A DNA stretch of 64,000 nucleotides from Peronospora farinosa (GCA_947646735.1 CANTFK010000992.1:1-64000), one strand, 5' to 3'. Shown: positions 1 to 9,596, counted from the stretch's first letter. Numbers and translations: made by a program. Notes: a model not told the origin generated them from the sequence alone.

Positions 1-180
1 GTTACATTAGTCCTCATATATACTTTAAACCTTGGCATTGGCAAAATGAAGCGTTGTCATCAGGTTGAATTGGAATCAGTTACAAAAGGTGAAGTATTGT
101 GTCTTACTCGTTTAGATTCCTAAATCAACTAGATGTTGTAAAATAAAAAGATGGGTACGAATGTCAAAAGTAGGCTTCGC

Positions 181-1570
181 GCACCATGTCCGTCGGAACG
201 ACGGGTACAAATTGACCTTTGGAACGACAGGTACATTTTGCTCTTCTTACTCATTGACTATCAACTATATTAATTTACTTGAGTAAACTGGATATATAAT
301 AAGGTAAAATGGTGGGCCAATATATTATCAGCGTAAAATTTGCGCATCCATATGTCGGAACAACGGATTAAGACCCTAGACCTTAATATCAAAAAAGCTG
401 CATACAGGCTGAAAGTAGCGTGAAAAAAGCTGATTGGCACACCAACATTCGGGCCTTTTCATTTGATTTATTCTATATTTAAGGTCCGCACGGACCTTTC
501 CGTCGCAATGATGGGTGAACACTCTTACAATAACGTAAGCAGGTTTCCATCACTTATATTTTTAATTAGTAATATGTATCAGGTATAGCAATAATTCGTC
601 GGACATCCATTCATAGACATAGGTATCATGACTAAAATTTGTATAATAAAATTTATATGAAAACTCCGTCCATCATGCTATATCATGCTATATAATTAAA
701 TGGAAAATGCACGGAACGACGGGTACACATTGAATTCCATACCCATTACTTTACCATAGCCGACCCAATATTTTAAGTAAATGATGCATATATATATTAT
801 TTCGCACTGTCGGAACGACCGGTGAATGCCCTAACGAAACGCTGCGTTAGGGTTGCCCATATACTATTAGCGTAAGTTTTGCACGCATGTTAACGGGTGA
901 GCACTCAAGCAAATCACTGCGCTTAAGGTGCCTATATAATCTAATATGCACAGTCAGAACGACGAGTAAACATTCTAGCAGTTTGTTGCGCTTAAATAGC
1001 CTGTATATACAACTTCGTACCGTTGGAATGACGGGTGATAAAATGAAAAATTGACGAATAGACGAGTACACATTGCCTTCATACCCTAAGTCCATTTAAT
1101 TATCGAACGTATGTTGATGGGTTTACAGGTTAAAGGCAGACCATATTTGTCAAAAATTGATAAGTATGAATGATATTATACCGACCCTGCGGTGTACTGG
1201 TTTACCACTCACTTCGGGACCGGGAGGTCACGGGTTCGATACCCACGACCGACAAATCCTCAAGTATAATGGAGGTGGGTTTGAACTGTGCATCCGTGTA
1301 TTAGATGCGTCGCCGTTAAAATACGTACCAATCCAATTGGAAGGGCAAGCCTGGTGAAATATCATTATGTTTGTCGAAGAACACCCTAACTTTCGAAACG
1401 ACAGGTACGCATTAACCTTCATACACATACCTTTATAACTAATCAATTACCTAAGTCAATATACGATCAGCGTTAAATTTGTGCACCTATCGGTCGAAAC
1501 GACGGGAACATCCCTATATATGTATTAATAGCTCAAAACCATGTCCGTCGGAACGACGGGTGAACATTCT
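181..1570. repeat. Degenerate repeats built on a small hairpin motif
   Basis: About a dozen diverged copies of a motif close to CCGTCGGAACGACGGGT are spread over this stretch (near 191, 221, 352, 500, 710, 808, 953, 1021, 1050, 1395, 1491 and 1545). The core CCGTCG-GAA-CGACGG can fold as a 6-bp stem with a 3-nt loop. Several copies are followed by ACATTC, then a GCTGCGCTTAAGG-like block and TGCCTATATA, which suggests a decayed tandem unit of roughly 65-150 bp. A copy in the opposite orientation lies at about 7364-7440. No convincing gene was seen here. Confidence 0.7.
1183..1380 (+). mobile_element. SINE-like element with tRNA-derived head
   Basis: The first 70 bases resemble a decayed tRNA. 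A near-consensus Pol III B box (GGTTCGATACC) lies near 1233-1243, preceded by an A-box-like TGCGGTGTACTGG. The acceptor stem does not pair, so this is not a working tRNA. The rest has no recognisable coding content. tRNA-headed SINEs are known from Phytophthora; assignment to such a family is inference, and the 3' end is a guess. Confidence 0.4.
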
Positions 1571-1994
1571 AGTTATTATATAAATTATTAGATTTCTCTT
1601 ATGTACAACCCTCGATAAGTTGTAGCCTCTGTTAAGTTATATATATTACTTAATGGAGGAAGCTCTGTACCTTCATATGATAGGTGCATCAACAAATCTT
1701 ACGAAGTGACGAGAAACGTCGTACATCGTATAGCAGGCCATCAAATCCCAAGCTCAGGCAAAATTTGGGTAGAAACGTAGAGAGGGCGAGCAGCTTCGCA
1801 GAGCCTTTACATAGAGCCGTTACAACAAGCGATCGGCCTTCCATTTCAATGCATGTTGCACAATTAAGCGAGAAGCATGTAATCCTAACGAAGAGGCAGC
1901 CGGTGCGGCTCCCACGATTGCAGACCACAATTGAGGTAGCAACACTCGTTCATTGCGGAACGGTTCATTCCAAGTATCTGCAAGTGTAGGAGCC
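1571..1994. other. Intergenic, nothing recognised
   Basis: Only short, overlapping reading frames on both strands, none with a recognisable domain. The left arm of the inverted duplication begins just downstream. Confidence 0.5.
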
Positions 1995-2588
1995 TCATCA
2001 ATCAGAGACACTTGCCACATGCACCTTCCATCTGGGACGTCCGTAGAGACTGCACCGCAACGCCACACAGACATAAAAGAACCAGGGTGTCTACGTACCG
2101 CTCAGTGTCGTCACATAACAAACAGGACTATCGCATCAACACCCGATCGCCAGGAATTACACATCTCTCACAATCTTAACGCAACATACCGCTTCGTCTC
2201 CTCAGAAAAACTTGTATCCTCAAAATCGCGTAGATTATCATCAAAATATCGAATCGAGGACTCGTAACTGCTTGGAATGTAATTTCCAGAAGTGCTCCCA
2301 ATGTTTCCCTTGAGAATGCAAGTTAACACGACGACAAGTATTGTATCTGACCATACCAAAAGCAAAAGAAGAGAGTCAAATCGAAGCAGCGTCTCTGTCA
2401 GAAAAAGAGCAAATCTGGAAAACATTCCTGCGTCGAGACGACGAGCCCCTTTTTTGAACAAAAGACAGTGTGATGTTTGGTTGAATTTCGATGCGATACT
2501 TACTGTGAGCTCCGAGAGTAAAAGGAGCCCTTGGCCTTTGCTTTCTTTCCAAGCCCTCCCTTCGCCTTCGAGCATGCAAGCATTTGAA

Positions 2589-2604
2589 GCTCATTCCTCA
2601 ATTT
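2589..2604 (+). promoter_or_regulatory. Oomycete initiator element (Inr)
   Basis: GCTCATTCCTCAATTT matches the known oomycete Inr consensus GCTCATTYYNCAWTTT at every position. It lies about 95 bp upstream of the ATG at 2686 and is followed by an AC/T-rich stretch as expected for the flanking promoter region. The same 16 bases occur at the paralogue on the other strand. Confidence 0.8.
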
Positions 2605-2685
2605 GCCAACTTCCGCAAATAACGTTTGCTTCATTGGAAGCCCATATCCAATACTACCAACCACCTCAAGCTTTTTATTGCAAGT

Positions 2686-4257
2686 ATGCAACTTTCACGC
2701 ATCATTGCTCACGTCGCACTCGCTGCAGCAATTGCCGCTTCAGCTGTGTCGACCACTGATGCCGCCTCGGGCTGGATGACTCCGAGCAGAAACACCAACG
2801 ATGTCGCTACACACAGCGTCGCAGAGACCACGCAGCGCAAACTGGGTGAAGGCGGTGGTTTCGGTGCTCCCAACCAGATTGAAGGGAACGCCGAGCAGAA
2901 TATATACGACCAAAACAACCAGGGCGCTTACAAGTCGGACGAGCAGGAGGTCCCTGCAACCCAGTCCGTTAACGCACAGAATGGCCAGGGCGGCAACACT
3001 GGGGAGGAGAAGCAGGAGACGGAGAAGAAAGAGCAGCAGGAGAAAGAGAAAAAGGAGCAGCAGGAGAAGGAGAAGAAGGAGCAGCAGGAGAAGGAGAAGA
3101 AGGAGCAGCAGGAGAAGGAGAAGAAGGAGCAGCAGGAGAAGGAGAAGAAGGAGCAGCAGGAGAAGGAGAAGAAGGAGCAGCAGGAGAAGGAGAAGAAGGA
3201 TAACGGTCAGGAGGTCGACAAGGAGCAGGCGGAGAAGACGAATATCTATGATCAGAATGGTCAGGTTGGTCAGGAGGATACGAAGAAGGAGAACGGTCAG
3301 GACGACAAAAAAGAACAGCAGGAGAAGGAGAATAAGGAGCAGCAGGAGAAGGAGAAAAAGGAGCAGCAGGAGAAGGAGAAAAAGGAGCAGCAGGAGAAAG
3401 AGAAGAGTGAGCAGCAGGAGAAGGAGAAGAAGGAGCAGCAGGAGAAAGAAAAGAAGGAACAGCAAGAGAAGGAGAAGAAAGAGCAGCAGGAGAAGGAGAA
3501 GAAAGAGCAGCAGGAGAAAGAGAAGAAGGAGCAGCAGGAGAAGGAGAAGAAGGATAACGGTCAGGAGGTCGACAAGGAGCAGGCGGAGAAGACGAATATC
3601 TATGATCAGAATGGTCAGGTTGGTCAGGAGGATACGAAGAAGGAGAACGGTCAGGACGACAAAAAAGAACAGCAGGAGAAGGAGAATAAGGAGCAGCAGG
3701 AGAAGGAGAAAAAGAAGCAGCAGGAGAAAGAGAAGAGTGAGCAGCAGGAGAAGGAGAAGAAGGAGCAGCAGGAGAAAGAAAAGAAGGAACAGCAAGAGAA
3801 GGAGAAGAAGGAGCAGCAGGAGAAGGAGAAGAAGGAGCAGCAGGAGAAGGCGACGAAGGAGCAGCAAGAGAAAGAGTCAAAGAAGCAGCAAGAGAAAGAG
3901 TCAAAGAAGCAGCAAGAGAAGGAGACGAAGGAGCAGCAAGAGAAGGAGACGAAGGAGCAGCAAGAGAAGGAGACAAAGGAGCAGCAGGAGAAGGAGACGA
4001 AGGAGCAGCAGGAGAAGGAGACGAAGGAGCAGCAGGAGAAGGAGACGAAGGAGCAGCAGGCGAAGGAGACGAAGGAGCAGCAGGAGAAGGAGAAGAAGGA
4101 GAACAGTCAGGAAGACGTAAAGGAGCAGTCGGAGAAGAAAAATGTCTATGATCAGAATGATCAAGGTGTTCCGGAGATCCCGAACATGGAGAAGCCATCT
4201 ACGAATTCGATGACGAAGGGCAATCCTTCACTGCGTAAGGTGGACTGTCCTGTCTAA
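2686..4257 (+). CDS. Secreted Lys/Glu/Gln-rich repeat protein (effector-like)
   Basis: Predicted protein of 523 aa. The ATG at 2686 is the first ATG in the frame; the open frame upstream has no ATG. Residues 1-27 form a signal peptide with a positively charged start and an Ala-rich core, probably cut near TTDAA. RKLG at 51-54 sits where an RXLR motif would be but lacks the last Arg, and no EER follows. From about residue 110 the protein consists of KEQQEKEK-type heptad-like units, interrupted by two nearly identical 118-residue blocks containing NIYDQNGQVGQED; these come from a 354-bp DNA duplication (near 3199 and 3553). Near the end is an EIPNMEKPSTN-GNPSL block shared with the paralogue at 5540-5947. 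The repeat part would be a charged, probably helical or disordered rod. Function is unknown; a secreted effector or surface protein is inference. Long open frames on the minus strand here are by-products of the repeat. Confidence 0.75.
   Translation: MQLSRIIAHVALAAAIAASAVSTTDAASGWMTPSRNTNDVATHSVAETTQRKLGEGGGFGAPNQIEGNAEQNIYDQNNQGAYKSDEQEVPATQSVNAQNGQGGNTGEEKQETEKKEQQEKEKKEQQEKEKKEQQEKEKKEQQEKEKKEQQEKEKKEQQEKEKKEQQEKEKKDNGQEVDKEQAEKTNIYDQNGQVGQEDTKKENGQDDKKEQQEKENKEQQEKEKKEQQEKEKKEQQEKEKSEQQEKEKKEQQEKEKKEQQEKEKKEQQEKEKKEQQEKEKKEQQEKEKKDNGQEVDKEQAEKTNIYDQNGQVGQEDTKKENGQDDKKEQQEKENKEQQEKEKKKQQEKEKSEQQEKEKKEQQEKEKKEQQEKEKKEQQEKEKKEQQEKATKEQQEKESKKQQEKESKKQQEKETKEQQEKETKEQQEKETKEQQEKETKEQQEKETKEQQEKETKEQQAKETKEQQEKEKKENSQEDVKEQSEKKNVYDQNDQGVPEIPNMEKPSTNSMTKGNPSLRKVDCPV
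3030..4110 (+). repeat. Coding minisatellite (GAGCAGCAGGAGAAGGAGAAG-like units)
   Basis: A purine-rich repeat of about 21 bp, encoding KEQQEKE, fills this part of the gene. A higher-order unit of 354 bp is duplicated (start near 3199 and again near 3553). Later units drift to KETKEQQE. The near identity of the two large blocks suggests recent slippage or unequal exchange. Confidence 0.85.
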
Positions 4258-4794
4258 GTTTGCGCAGCTTCACGATGATTGCATGCGTGTGCCGAAGTCG
4301 CATACGAAGTGTGCTCTTAACAATAGCTTTTTTGAATTCCTTAATTCTATTCTTAAACTGTTTCTTGCACAAACATGACGTCAATTGGAAATGAATTGCT
4401 AGTAAGTGAGGCCTCAATACCATACGTCTTTGTAAATTCCGTAATAATGCAGTGAATAGTAACGCAGTTACAATATTGACGACGTTCTCATCCTGTGTGT
4501 TCCAATCGTCGATCACCGCGTTATGCTCCGATCCAAGTTGCCCAATTTGAACTCGTGGCTCCTGCCGTCTCCACGGAATCTTTCCGTGTTAAGAAAAATG
4601 GCCTTGCTTTTGTAAGGTGCACCTGAAGAAGGGAAAATACGCCAAATGTTTGGACATTTGCTTTAACGTCACAAACCCTGCTCATTTTCATCTGGAAGAT
4701 ATTGAGAAGTACAGAGTGTTTAGCAAACGCACACCCTGCCGACTTTTGCTCTCACCTAGTGCTGAGCTGTTACTTTTCTGGTAACATTACTGTT

Positions 4795-5135
4795 CCTTCC
4801 GTTTGTCATGTGTGCAGCCATCGTCAGCGGAGCGTCGAGAACAGTAGGCCGGGAACGACAGGAACACTGGAGATTTTGAGAACCCTCGGAGCAAATGAGT
4901 GGCGTGACCTCGAACGGTGCGATCCGCTCGATTGCCACAGCTACGGCGGCGGTGATGGCAGAGTCATGCAAGTGATAAACAGCGGCCAACTTGACGGCGT
5001 CGTTTGCACTACGACACGATGTGGAGCGACTTGCGGCACATGCTCAAGCTTGGCTGTCTCTATGCAAAATCCAGTTTTGATAGAGACAGCGCATTGACAA
5101 TTTACACAAATAGCTGCTTTATTGAGGGTGGGTAG
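4795..5135 (+). pseudogene. Decayed methylglyoxal-synthase-like reading frame
   Basis: One frame reads a GTTGTLEILRTLGANEW segment, then SYGGGDGRVMQVINSGQLDG, which resembles the ATGTTG and GGD-x(6)-I-x-x-G-x-[IL]-D blocks of the methylglyoxal synthase (MGS-like) fold. After about 5003 the similarity continues in the next frame (MWSDLRHMLKLGCLYA), like the family's DVRALLRLA-x-LY block. This points to a frameshift. No clear start codon or complete N-terminal part is visible. It sits in the spacer between the two arms of the inverted duplication. The family assignment is from motif memory only. Confidence 0.4.
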
Positions 5136-5248
5136 CAAAAGTAATTCCACTACAGTTCCTGCTTGAATGAGTTAGCAGGGTTCGCCAGGAAAAATTGCAG
5201 GCAGAATACTAAGTGTCATAAAATGGATTTTACCTAAAACGGGCTAAT

Positions 5249-5305
5249 TGTTACACGTACCCGTTAGGTATGCAATACTTAACGGGCAGGTCTTAAATGG
5301 TACTT
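5249..5305 (+). mobile_element. LTR fragment (same family as 40850-40905)
   Basis: GTTACACGTACCCGTTAGG and the following TGCAATACTTAACGGGCAGG closely match sequence at about 40852-40905, upstream of the Copia gag remnant. It is therefore probably a solo-LTR fragment. It lies just inside the right arm of the inverted duplication. Confidence 0.55.
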
Positions 5306-5539
5306 CATACCTGTCGCATCATTACGGAATTTACAAAGGCGCATGGTATTGAGGCCTCACTTACTAGCAATTCATTTCCAATTGACGTCATGTTTGTGCA
5401 AGAAACAGTTTAAAAATAGAAGTGGGAATTCAAAAAAAAATATTGTTAAGAACACACTTCGTATGTAGCTTCGGCACACGGCATGCATTCATCGTTGAGT
5501 TGCGTACTTTTTTTAACAGGATCGTTTGTATTGTGTACC

Positions 5540-5947
5540 TTACGCTAGTGAAGGATTACCATTTGTCGTCCAAAGTGTAGGTGGCTTCTCCATAATCGGG
5601 GTCTTTGGAAAATCGGAAGATGACTTTTCCCTTATTGCAGGGGGTACAAGATGTGACACAGCGGATGCAGGTTGTGTCACACGGGGTGTACGAGGTGTCA
5701 ATGAGGGTGGAGGAAGTGCCACGACGGGTACGGGAGGTGTCACGACGGGTACGGGAGGTGTCACGACGGGTACGGGAGGTGACACGGCGAGTACGGTAAG
5801 TGACACGACGTGTAAGGGAGCTGTCTTGGCATCGTTGGTGTTTCTGCTCGGAGTCATCCAGCCCGAGGCGGCATCAGTGGGTGACACAGCTGGAGCGGCA
5901 ATCGCTGCAACGAGTGCGACGTGAGCAATGATGCGTGAAAGTTGCAT
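5540..5947 (-). CDS. Secreted Val/Pro repeat protein, paralogue of 2686-4257
   Basis: Predicted protein of 135 aa. The first 39 residues are nearly identical to the paralogue: signal peptide MQLSRIIAHVAL..., then ASGWMTPSRNTND. The middle is unrelated to the other copy and carries three VVTPPVP units encoded by a 21-bp DNA repeat. The C-terminal end regains similarity (PIMEKPPT... NGNPSLA), ending a few residues earlier than the paralogue. An in-frame extension upstream has no ATG, so the start at 5947 is chosen. It probably arose by inverted duplication followed by replacement or expansion of the repeat domain. No known enzymatic domain. The lack of any RKLG-like motif argues against a classical RXLR effector. 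It may be expressed, since its promoter is conserved. Confidence 0.65.
   Translation of the reverse strand: MQLSRIIAHVALVAAIAAPAVSPTDAASGWMTPSRNTNDAKTAPLHVVSLTVLAVSPPVPVVTPPVPVVTPPVPVVALPPPSLTPRTPRVTQPASAVSHLVPPAIREKSSSDFPKTPIMEKPPTLWTTNGNPSLA
5698..5820 (-). repeat. 21-bp coding minisatellite
   Basis: About five to six units of a 21-bp repeat (plus strand GTCACGACGGGTACGGGAG-like), three of them almost perfect, encode the VVTPPVP repeats of the small secreted protein. Confidence 0.85.
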
Positions 5948-6028
5948 ACTTGCAAAAAAAAGCTTGAGGTGGTTGGTAGTATTGGATATGGGCTTCCAAT
6001 GAAGCAAACGTTATTTGCGGAAGTTGGC

Positions 6029-6044
6029 AAATTGAGGAATGAGC
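6029..6044 (-). promoter_or_regulatory. Oomycete initiator element (Inr), right-arm copy
   Basis: On the minus strand this reads GCTCATTCCTCAATTT, a perfect consensus match, about 80-95 bp upstream of the ATG at 5947. It is preserved unchanged between the two arms although the coding regions diverged. Confidence 0.8.
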
Positions 6045-6615
6045 TTCAAATGCTTGCATGCTCGAAGGCGAAGGGAGGGCTTCGAAGAAAGCAAAGGCCA
6101 AGGGCTCCTTCCACTCTCGGAGCTCACAGTAAGTATCGCATCGAAATTCAACCAAAACATCACACTGTCTTTTGTTCAGAAAAAGGGACTCGACACAGGA
6201 ATATTTTTCCAGATTTGCTCTTTTTCTGACAGAGACGCTGCTTCGATTTGACTCTCTTTGTTGCTTATGTTATGGTCAGATCCAATTCTTGTCGTCGTGT
6301 TAACTTGTATTCTCAACGGCAACATTGAGAGCACTGCTGAAAATTACCTTCCAAGCGGTTACGAGTCCTCGATTCGATATTTTGATGATAATCTACGCGA
6401 TTTTGAGGATACAAGTTTTTCTGAGGGACGAAGCCGTATGTTTGATAGAAATGTGTAATTCCTAGCGGTATGGTGTTTAATGCGATAGTCCTGTTTGTTA
6501 TATGACGGCACTGAGCTGTACGTAGATATCCTGTTTCTTTTATGTATGTGTGGCGTCATCCTCGATAGAAGGTGCAGACACTAATAAAATGCAAGTGTCT
6601 CTAGTTAATGAGATG

Positions 6616-7440
6616 TCGGAAAAGAAGTCATAGTTTACGCGTCGACGAAGCGGCTCGCGCCCTGTCTACATCAAAGTACGGCAGAAAAAAAGAAAGCGCA
6701 CTGCGGTTCTCGTGTTTTGATAAGTATCACTATCCAAAGAAACCTAATAACCTCGAGTGCAACTCGGAATTGCGTGTGCTGCCGGTATCGTCCTTACATA
6801 ATGATGTTCAACTTAGATTTTTTAGTCAGAAGAACTATTGACCAGCTTTTTTGAAGGTGTCGCCATTCTTGAGCAATTAACTACTTTTTCGCGTATACTG
6901 TACAAACTTATTATTAGCCTGTTGAGGTTGAAGAACGATTCTTGCTTTACGTGCCTATCACTACGATACTGGTACAAATCACATCTGTGAGTAATGACTT
7001 GGAACTAAGTTTAATGAGGTGACAATCGATCAAAAGCTTGCTGGTATTTGTCAGTAGTTCTTGCATAAGGGCGAAGCATGCAATATTCAAAAGTGTTCAA
7101 TGCTACACAATTGCTTCAACAATGTGAATATACATGGACCTGGCGGCGCTTACTGTTAGTGAGCCGTGCTGAGAAGAAAATAGTTGTGAAAGGCGCTAAG
7201 AACTTATCCATTGACAACCATTAAGAATACCTCAGTAAAAATTACTCAACAGCAAACGTTGCTTGCATTTGCATGGTTCAATAAAAACCTTATATATTAA
7301 CTACACTATATAGACTAGGCTGCAACTTTACGCAAGTAATTATAATAATACTAGGATGTGTGCCCGTCGTTCCGACGGACATTTTATTTACTGGGTATAT
7401 AGACATCCTTAACGCAGCGCTGGGCTATGTACAGCATTGT
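6616..7440. other. Intergenic, gene-poor
   Basis: AT-rich sequence with no supported gene. The end (about 7364-7440) carries a reverse-oriented copy of the hairpin repeat found at 181-1570. Confidence 0.5.
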
Positions 7441-7892
7441 GCATCAGTCGACCCATCACGGATTTTGCCTCTAAAAGTACCGACATGCCGTTGCTCGTGA
7501 GAAGGCAGCGTAAAATTTTCCATGCGAGAGCACGTCTCTTGCACGACTTGTGTCGACCCTCTGCAGCGTCTGTCACTGGGACTTGTTAATCGTCATTGCG
7601 TAATGCCCGAACGCCGTACCCGTAGATATTCCGTCCTAATGCCAATCCTCTGCAGCGTTTGTCCCTGGGACTTATTAATCGTCATTGCGCCCGGGAACGG
7701 ACGTGCCCGTGGACGATAGCCCACGGGCACGTCGTTTCCGGTCGAAGCGACAATGACTGCAACGAGAATGACAATATGAAAAGGTTCATGCTTGAAATGT
7801 AGCTTATTAACAATTTGCGGACAAAAAACGCGTATAAGGAGCAATTCTGGCTCACAATCAAGACAGCAAAGAACTATCCATTTCTTGCACAA
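7441..7892 (-). pseudogene. Helitron/PIF1-type helicase C-terminal remnant
   Basis: Read on the minus strand, one frame gives AMTINKSQGQTLQRIGI, the signature of the last helicase motifs of Helitron RepHel and PIF1-like helicases. In another frame, closer to 7500, DVLSHGKFYAAFSRAT matches the VFSHGQLYVALSR block that follows in the family, then a stop. The two parts are separated by a partial tandem duplication (7545-7595 resembles 7640-7695), which explains the frame change. Only the end of the protein is present, so this is a dead fragment. Helitron rather than cellular PIF1 is inferred from the INKSQGQTL wording and the repeat-rich setting. Confidence 0.65.
7692..7740. repeat. Long hairpin inside the helicase remnant
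   Basis: CGGGAACGGACGTGCCCGTGG-like left arm (7692-7712) pairs with 7721-7740 over about 20 bp with one gap and one mismatch, loop of 8 nt. Confidence 0.75.
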
Positions 7893-8279
7893 AGCGCGGG
7901 AATAACTGCTGTGCTGTTGATACAGACGGGTAAGGCGCTTGGAGGTCGTAAACTAGCAAGTGACTCGTGTGATCAACGCATGGCCTTCGAAGGATTGTAA
8001 ATTATTTCGGCGGATATTGTGAGTATCATGGATACTTTGATGCGTATCGGACTGGATTGAGACTCTGCAGCCTGTAGAGTGCATCTGGCAGTGCAATGTA
8101 CGACACTAATTCACGCGAAAGTGAAAACCAGGGTTGAGAATCCATTACCATCGTGCCGTCGACGTCAAGATGGTTTCGAGCTGATGTGCGGGTGCTAAGC
8201 GTGTACGAAGTGTTCATTTCGGTATCTCAATCGTAAATGGTGGATCGATTTTGACGATTTAAAAAAGAAGACAAACGTT

Positions 8280-8345
8280 GCTGACCATTCTCATCAGTAC
8301 GCGGATTATAGGCGCGTAATAACACGCGTACTGAGAATGGTCAGC
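8280..8345. repeat. Inverted repeat, 21-24 bp arms
   Basis: Left arm GCTGACCATTCTCA-TCAGTACGCG (8280-8303) and right arm CGCGTACTGAGAATGGTCAGC (8325-8345) pair over 21 bp apart from a 3-nt insertion in the left arm; the loop is about 21 nt. Confidence 0.8.
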
Positions 8346-8470
8346 AGTAGAGCTTCATGTCAACACCGTCTGTTCTCCATCGCTGACAGTACTGCGTCTC
8401 CTGGATCACACCCACGATATCGCTCAGCGCTGAAGTATTCATGGAGTGACCCCATGGAAAATATCAAAAT

Positions 8471-8513
8471 GGAGGTGCCAGATCCAGCGACAGCCACTGG
8501 ATCTGGTACCTCC
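8471..8513. repeat. Inverted repeat, 17 bp arms
   Basis: GGAGGTGCCAGATCCAG (8471-8487) pairs with CTGGATCTGGTACCTCC (8497-8513) with one mismatch and a 9-nt loop. A short open frame crosses it but has no recognised domain. Confidence 0.8.
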
Positions 8514-9239
8514 GCTCTGCTCTCCGAATACAAGATGGAAGTTGGGCTAGAAGAACGGGCACATTCTCAGCGCAAATTGACTCAGCTAAGTTACCTGTTC
8601 TGCTGTAGCATCCAAAACAGGTAGCCCTAGCGACTTAAGTCGATAATACTTCTGTTCTGCAGTCACTTCAGCCAATTGAGCCCTCTGAGACAGCGTCGAT
8701 ACCGGCATATTTTAAAGGCAGTACCATGTCACCTTTACGTGAACTATGCAAGACATTTGTTCCCAAAGCAGTATTGAAAGCAGCCGCAAATCTCGTGTAT
8801 AACTCCAATCGGATCAAGCAAAGTTAATCACTTGACAGGCACCATTGCCCAAAAATAAAGCATAGCATCGAAGAAGCTCATACTTCAGATTGCTTCGGGT
8901 AGTCGCAAAAGCGCTTGTAGCCTGAGGCGAAGGTACTGTTATTGACTGAAAAATGAGACACTGCATGCTATGAGCTCCAGCATAATCGAGCTAAGCTAAT
9001 CACAAATGCAGCTTGGCCGCGCATAGTTGAGGCTGAGGGCACTTTGCTCTAATTACATCATAAACGTATGTGAGCGCATCAATGTTGCTGCTATGTCATT
9101 GAGGTCTATGAAAGCTCTTACTCGGATTAAAATCGTATCTGGTCACCACGACCTACTCCACTGACGCTCTTTTTCCATCGAGCTGATCACCTTGGACATA
9201 TACGGCCTTCTTCAGTCATATCAGGCTCCTATGTCTAGA
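8514..9239. other. Intergenic, nothing recognised
   Basis: Fragmentary frames on both strands; no domain or RNA gene could be supported. Confidence 0.45.
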
Positions 9240-9596
9240 AGCTTGGATACCCAGTCGTATTCACTACATACGTAAGATGGAAGATACCCCGTGCCATCAG
9301 TACGAGTATCTAGCAAACATTCTATCACGCACAACACTGGAATACCTGCATCGAGACAAAGATAGCTTTGCTGGTTGCTTCTTCGCTGCAAAGTCTGCCA
9401 AATATTCAACGCTGACGGAAAGCCAGCAGCAATGTTGATAGTATTTTCGGGTTCGGTAGAACGGTCGCATAGAGTTGGTTCGCCGTCTGTAGCGAATCCA
9501 TCAACGGTGATTCACACAAAAACCCTGTCCATCTCGTGTTTAGCCGTTCGTTGCTATGATTTGTCGGCATGGAAGGAGAATCTCTGTACGGCTTAA
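9240..9596 (+). pseudogene. Possible transposase zinc-ribbon tail
   Basis: The 74-codon open frame at 9375-9596 contains RCKVCQIFNADGK and ends in DLSAWKENLCTA. This faintly recalls the Cys-rich C-terminal zinc ribbon of piggyBac-like transposases. Upstream sequence in the same region is broken by stops. The resemblance is weak and could be chance. Confidence 0.2.

Larger units (their letters stand above)
1995..4460 (+). repeat. Left arm of large inverted duplication
   Basis: This arm is, in reverse complement, clearly similar to 5310-6615. Matching blocks include the upstream region (about 2050-2280 against 6340-6555), the promoter and signal-peptide region (2580-2810 against 5820-6050), and the 3' flank (about 4330-4455 against 5315-5420). 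Roughly 690 bp upstream of the start codon is shared. The coding middle has diverged almost completely, which accounts for the difference in arm length. Confidence 0.85.
5310..6615 (-). repeat. Right arm of large inverted duplication
   Basis: Reverse-complement partner of 1995-4460, with the arms meeting tail to tail so that the two secreted-protein genes converge. Similarity stops near 6615 in the sequence AGTGTCTCTAGTTAATGAG, matching the left arm near 1995. Confidence 0.85.

Noticed and set aside
1183..1255. Functional tRNA gene
   Set aside because: The T arm and B box are good but the acceptor and anticodon stems do not pair; better explained as a SINE head.
2836..2847. RXLR host-entry motif in the secreted repeat protein
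   Set aside because: Only RKLG is present, without the final Arg and without EER; recorded as a degenerate resemblance only.
2740..4198. Long minus-strand frames (375 aa Leu-rich and 409 aa Ser/Pro/Ala-rich) antisense to the repeat gene
   Set aside because: They are the complement of a stop-free purine-rich minisatellite; no start context, no domain, and the plus strand has a signal peptide and promoter.
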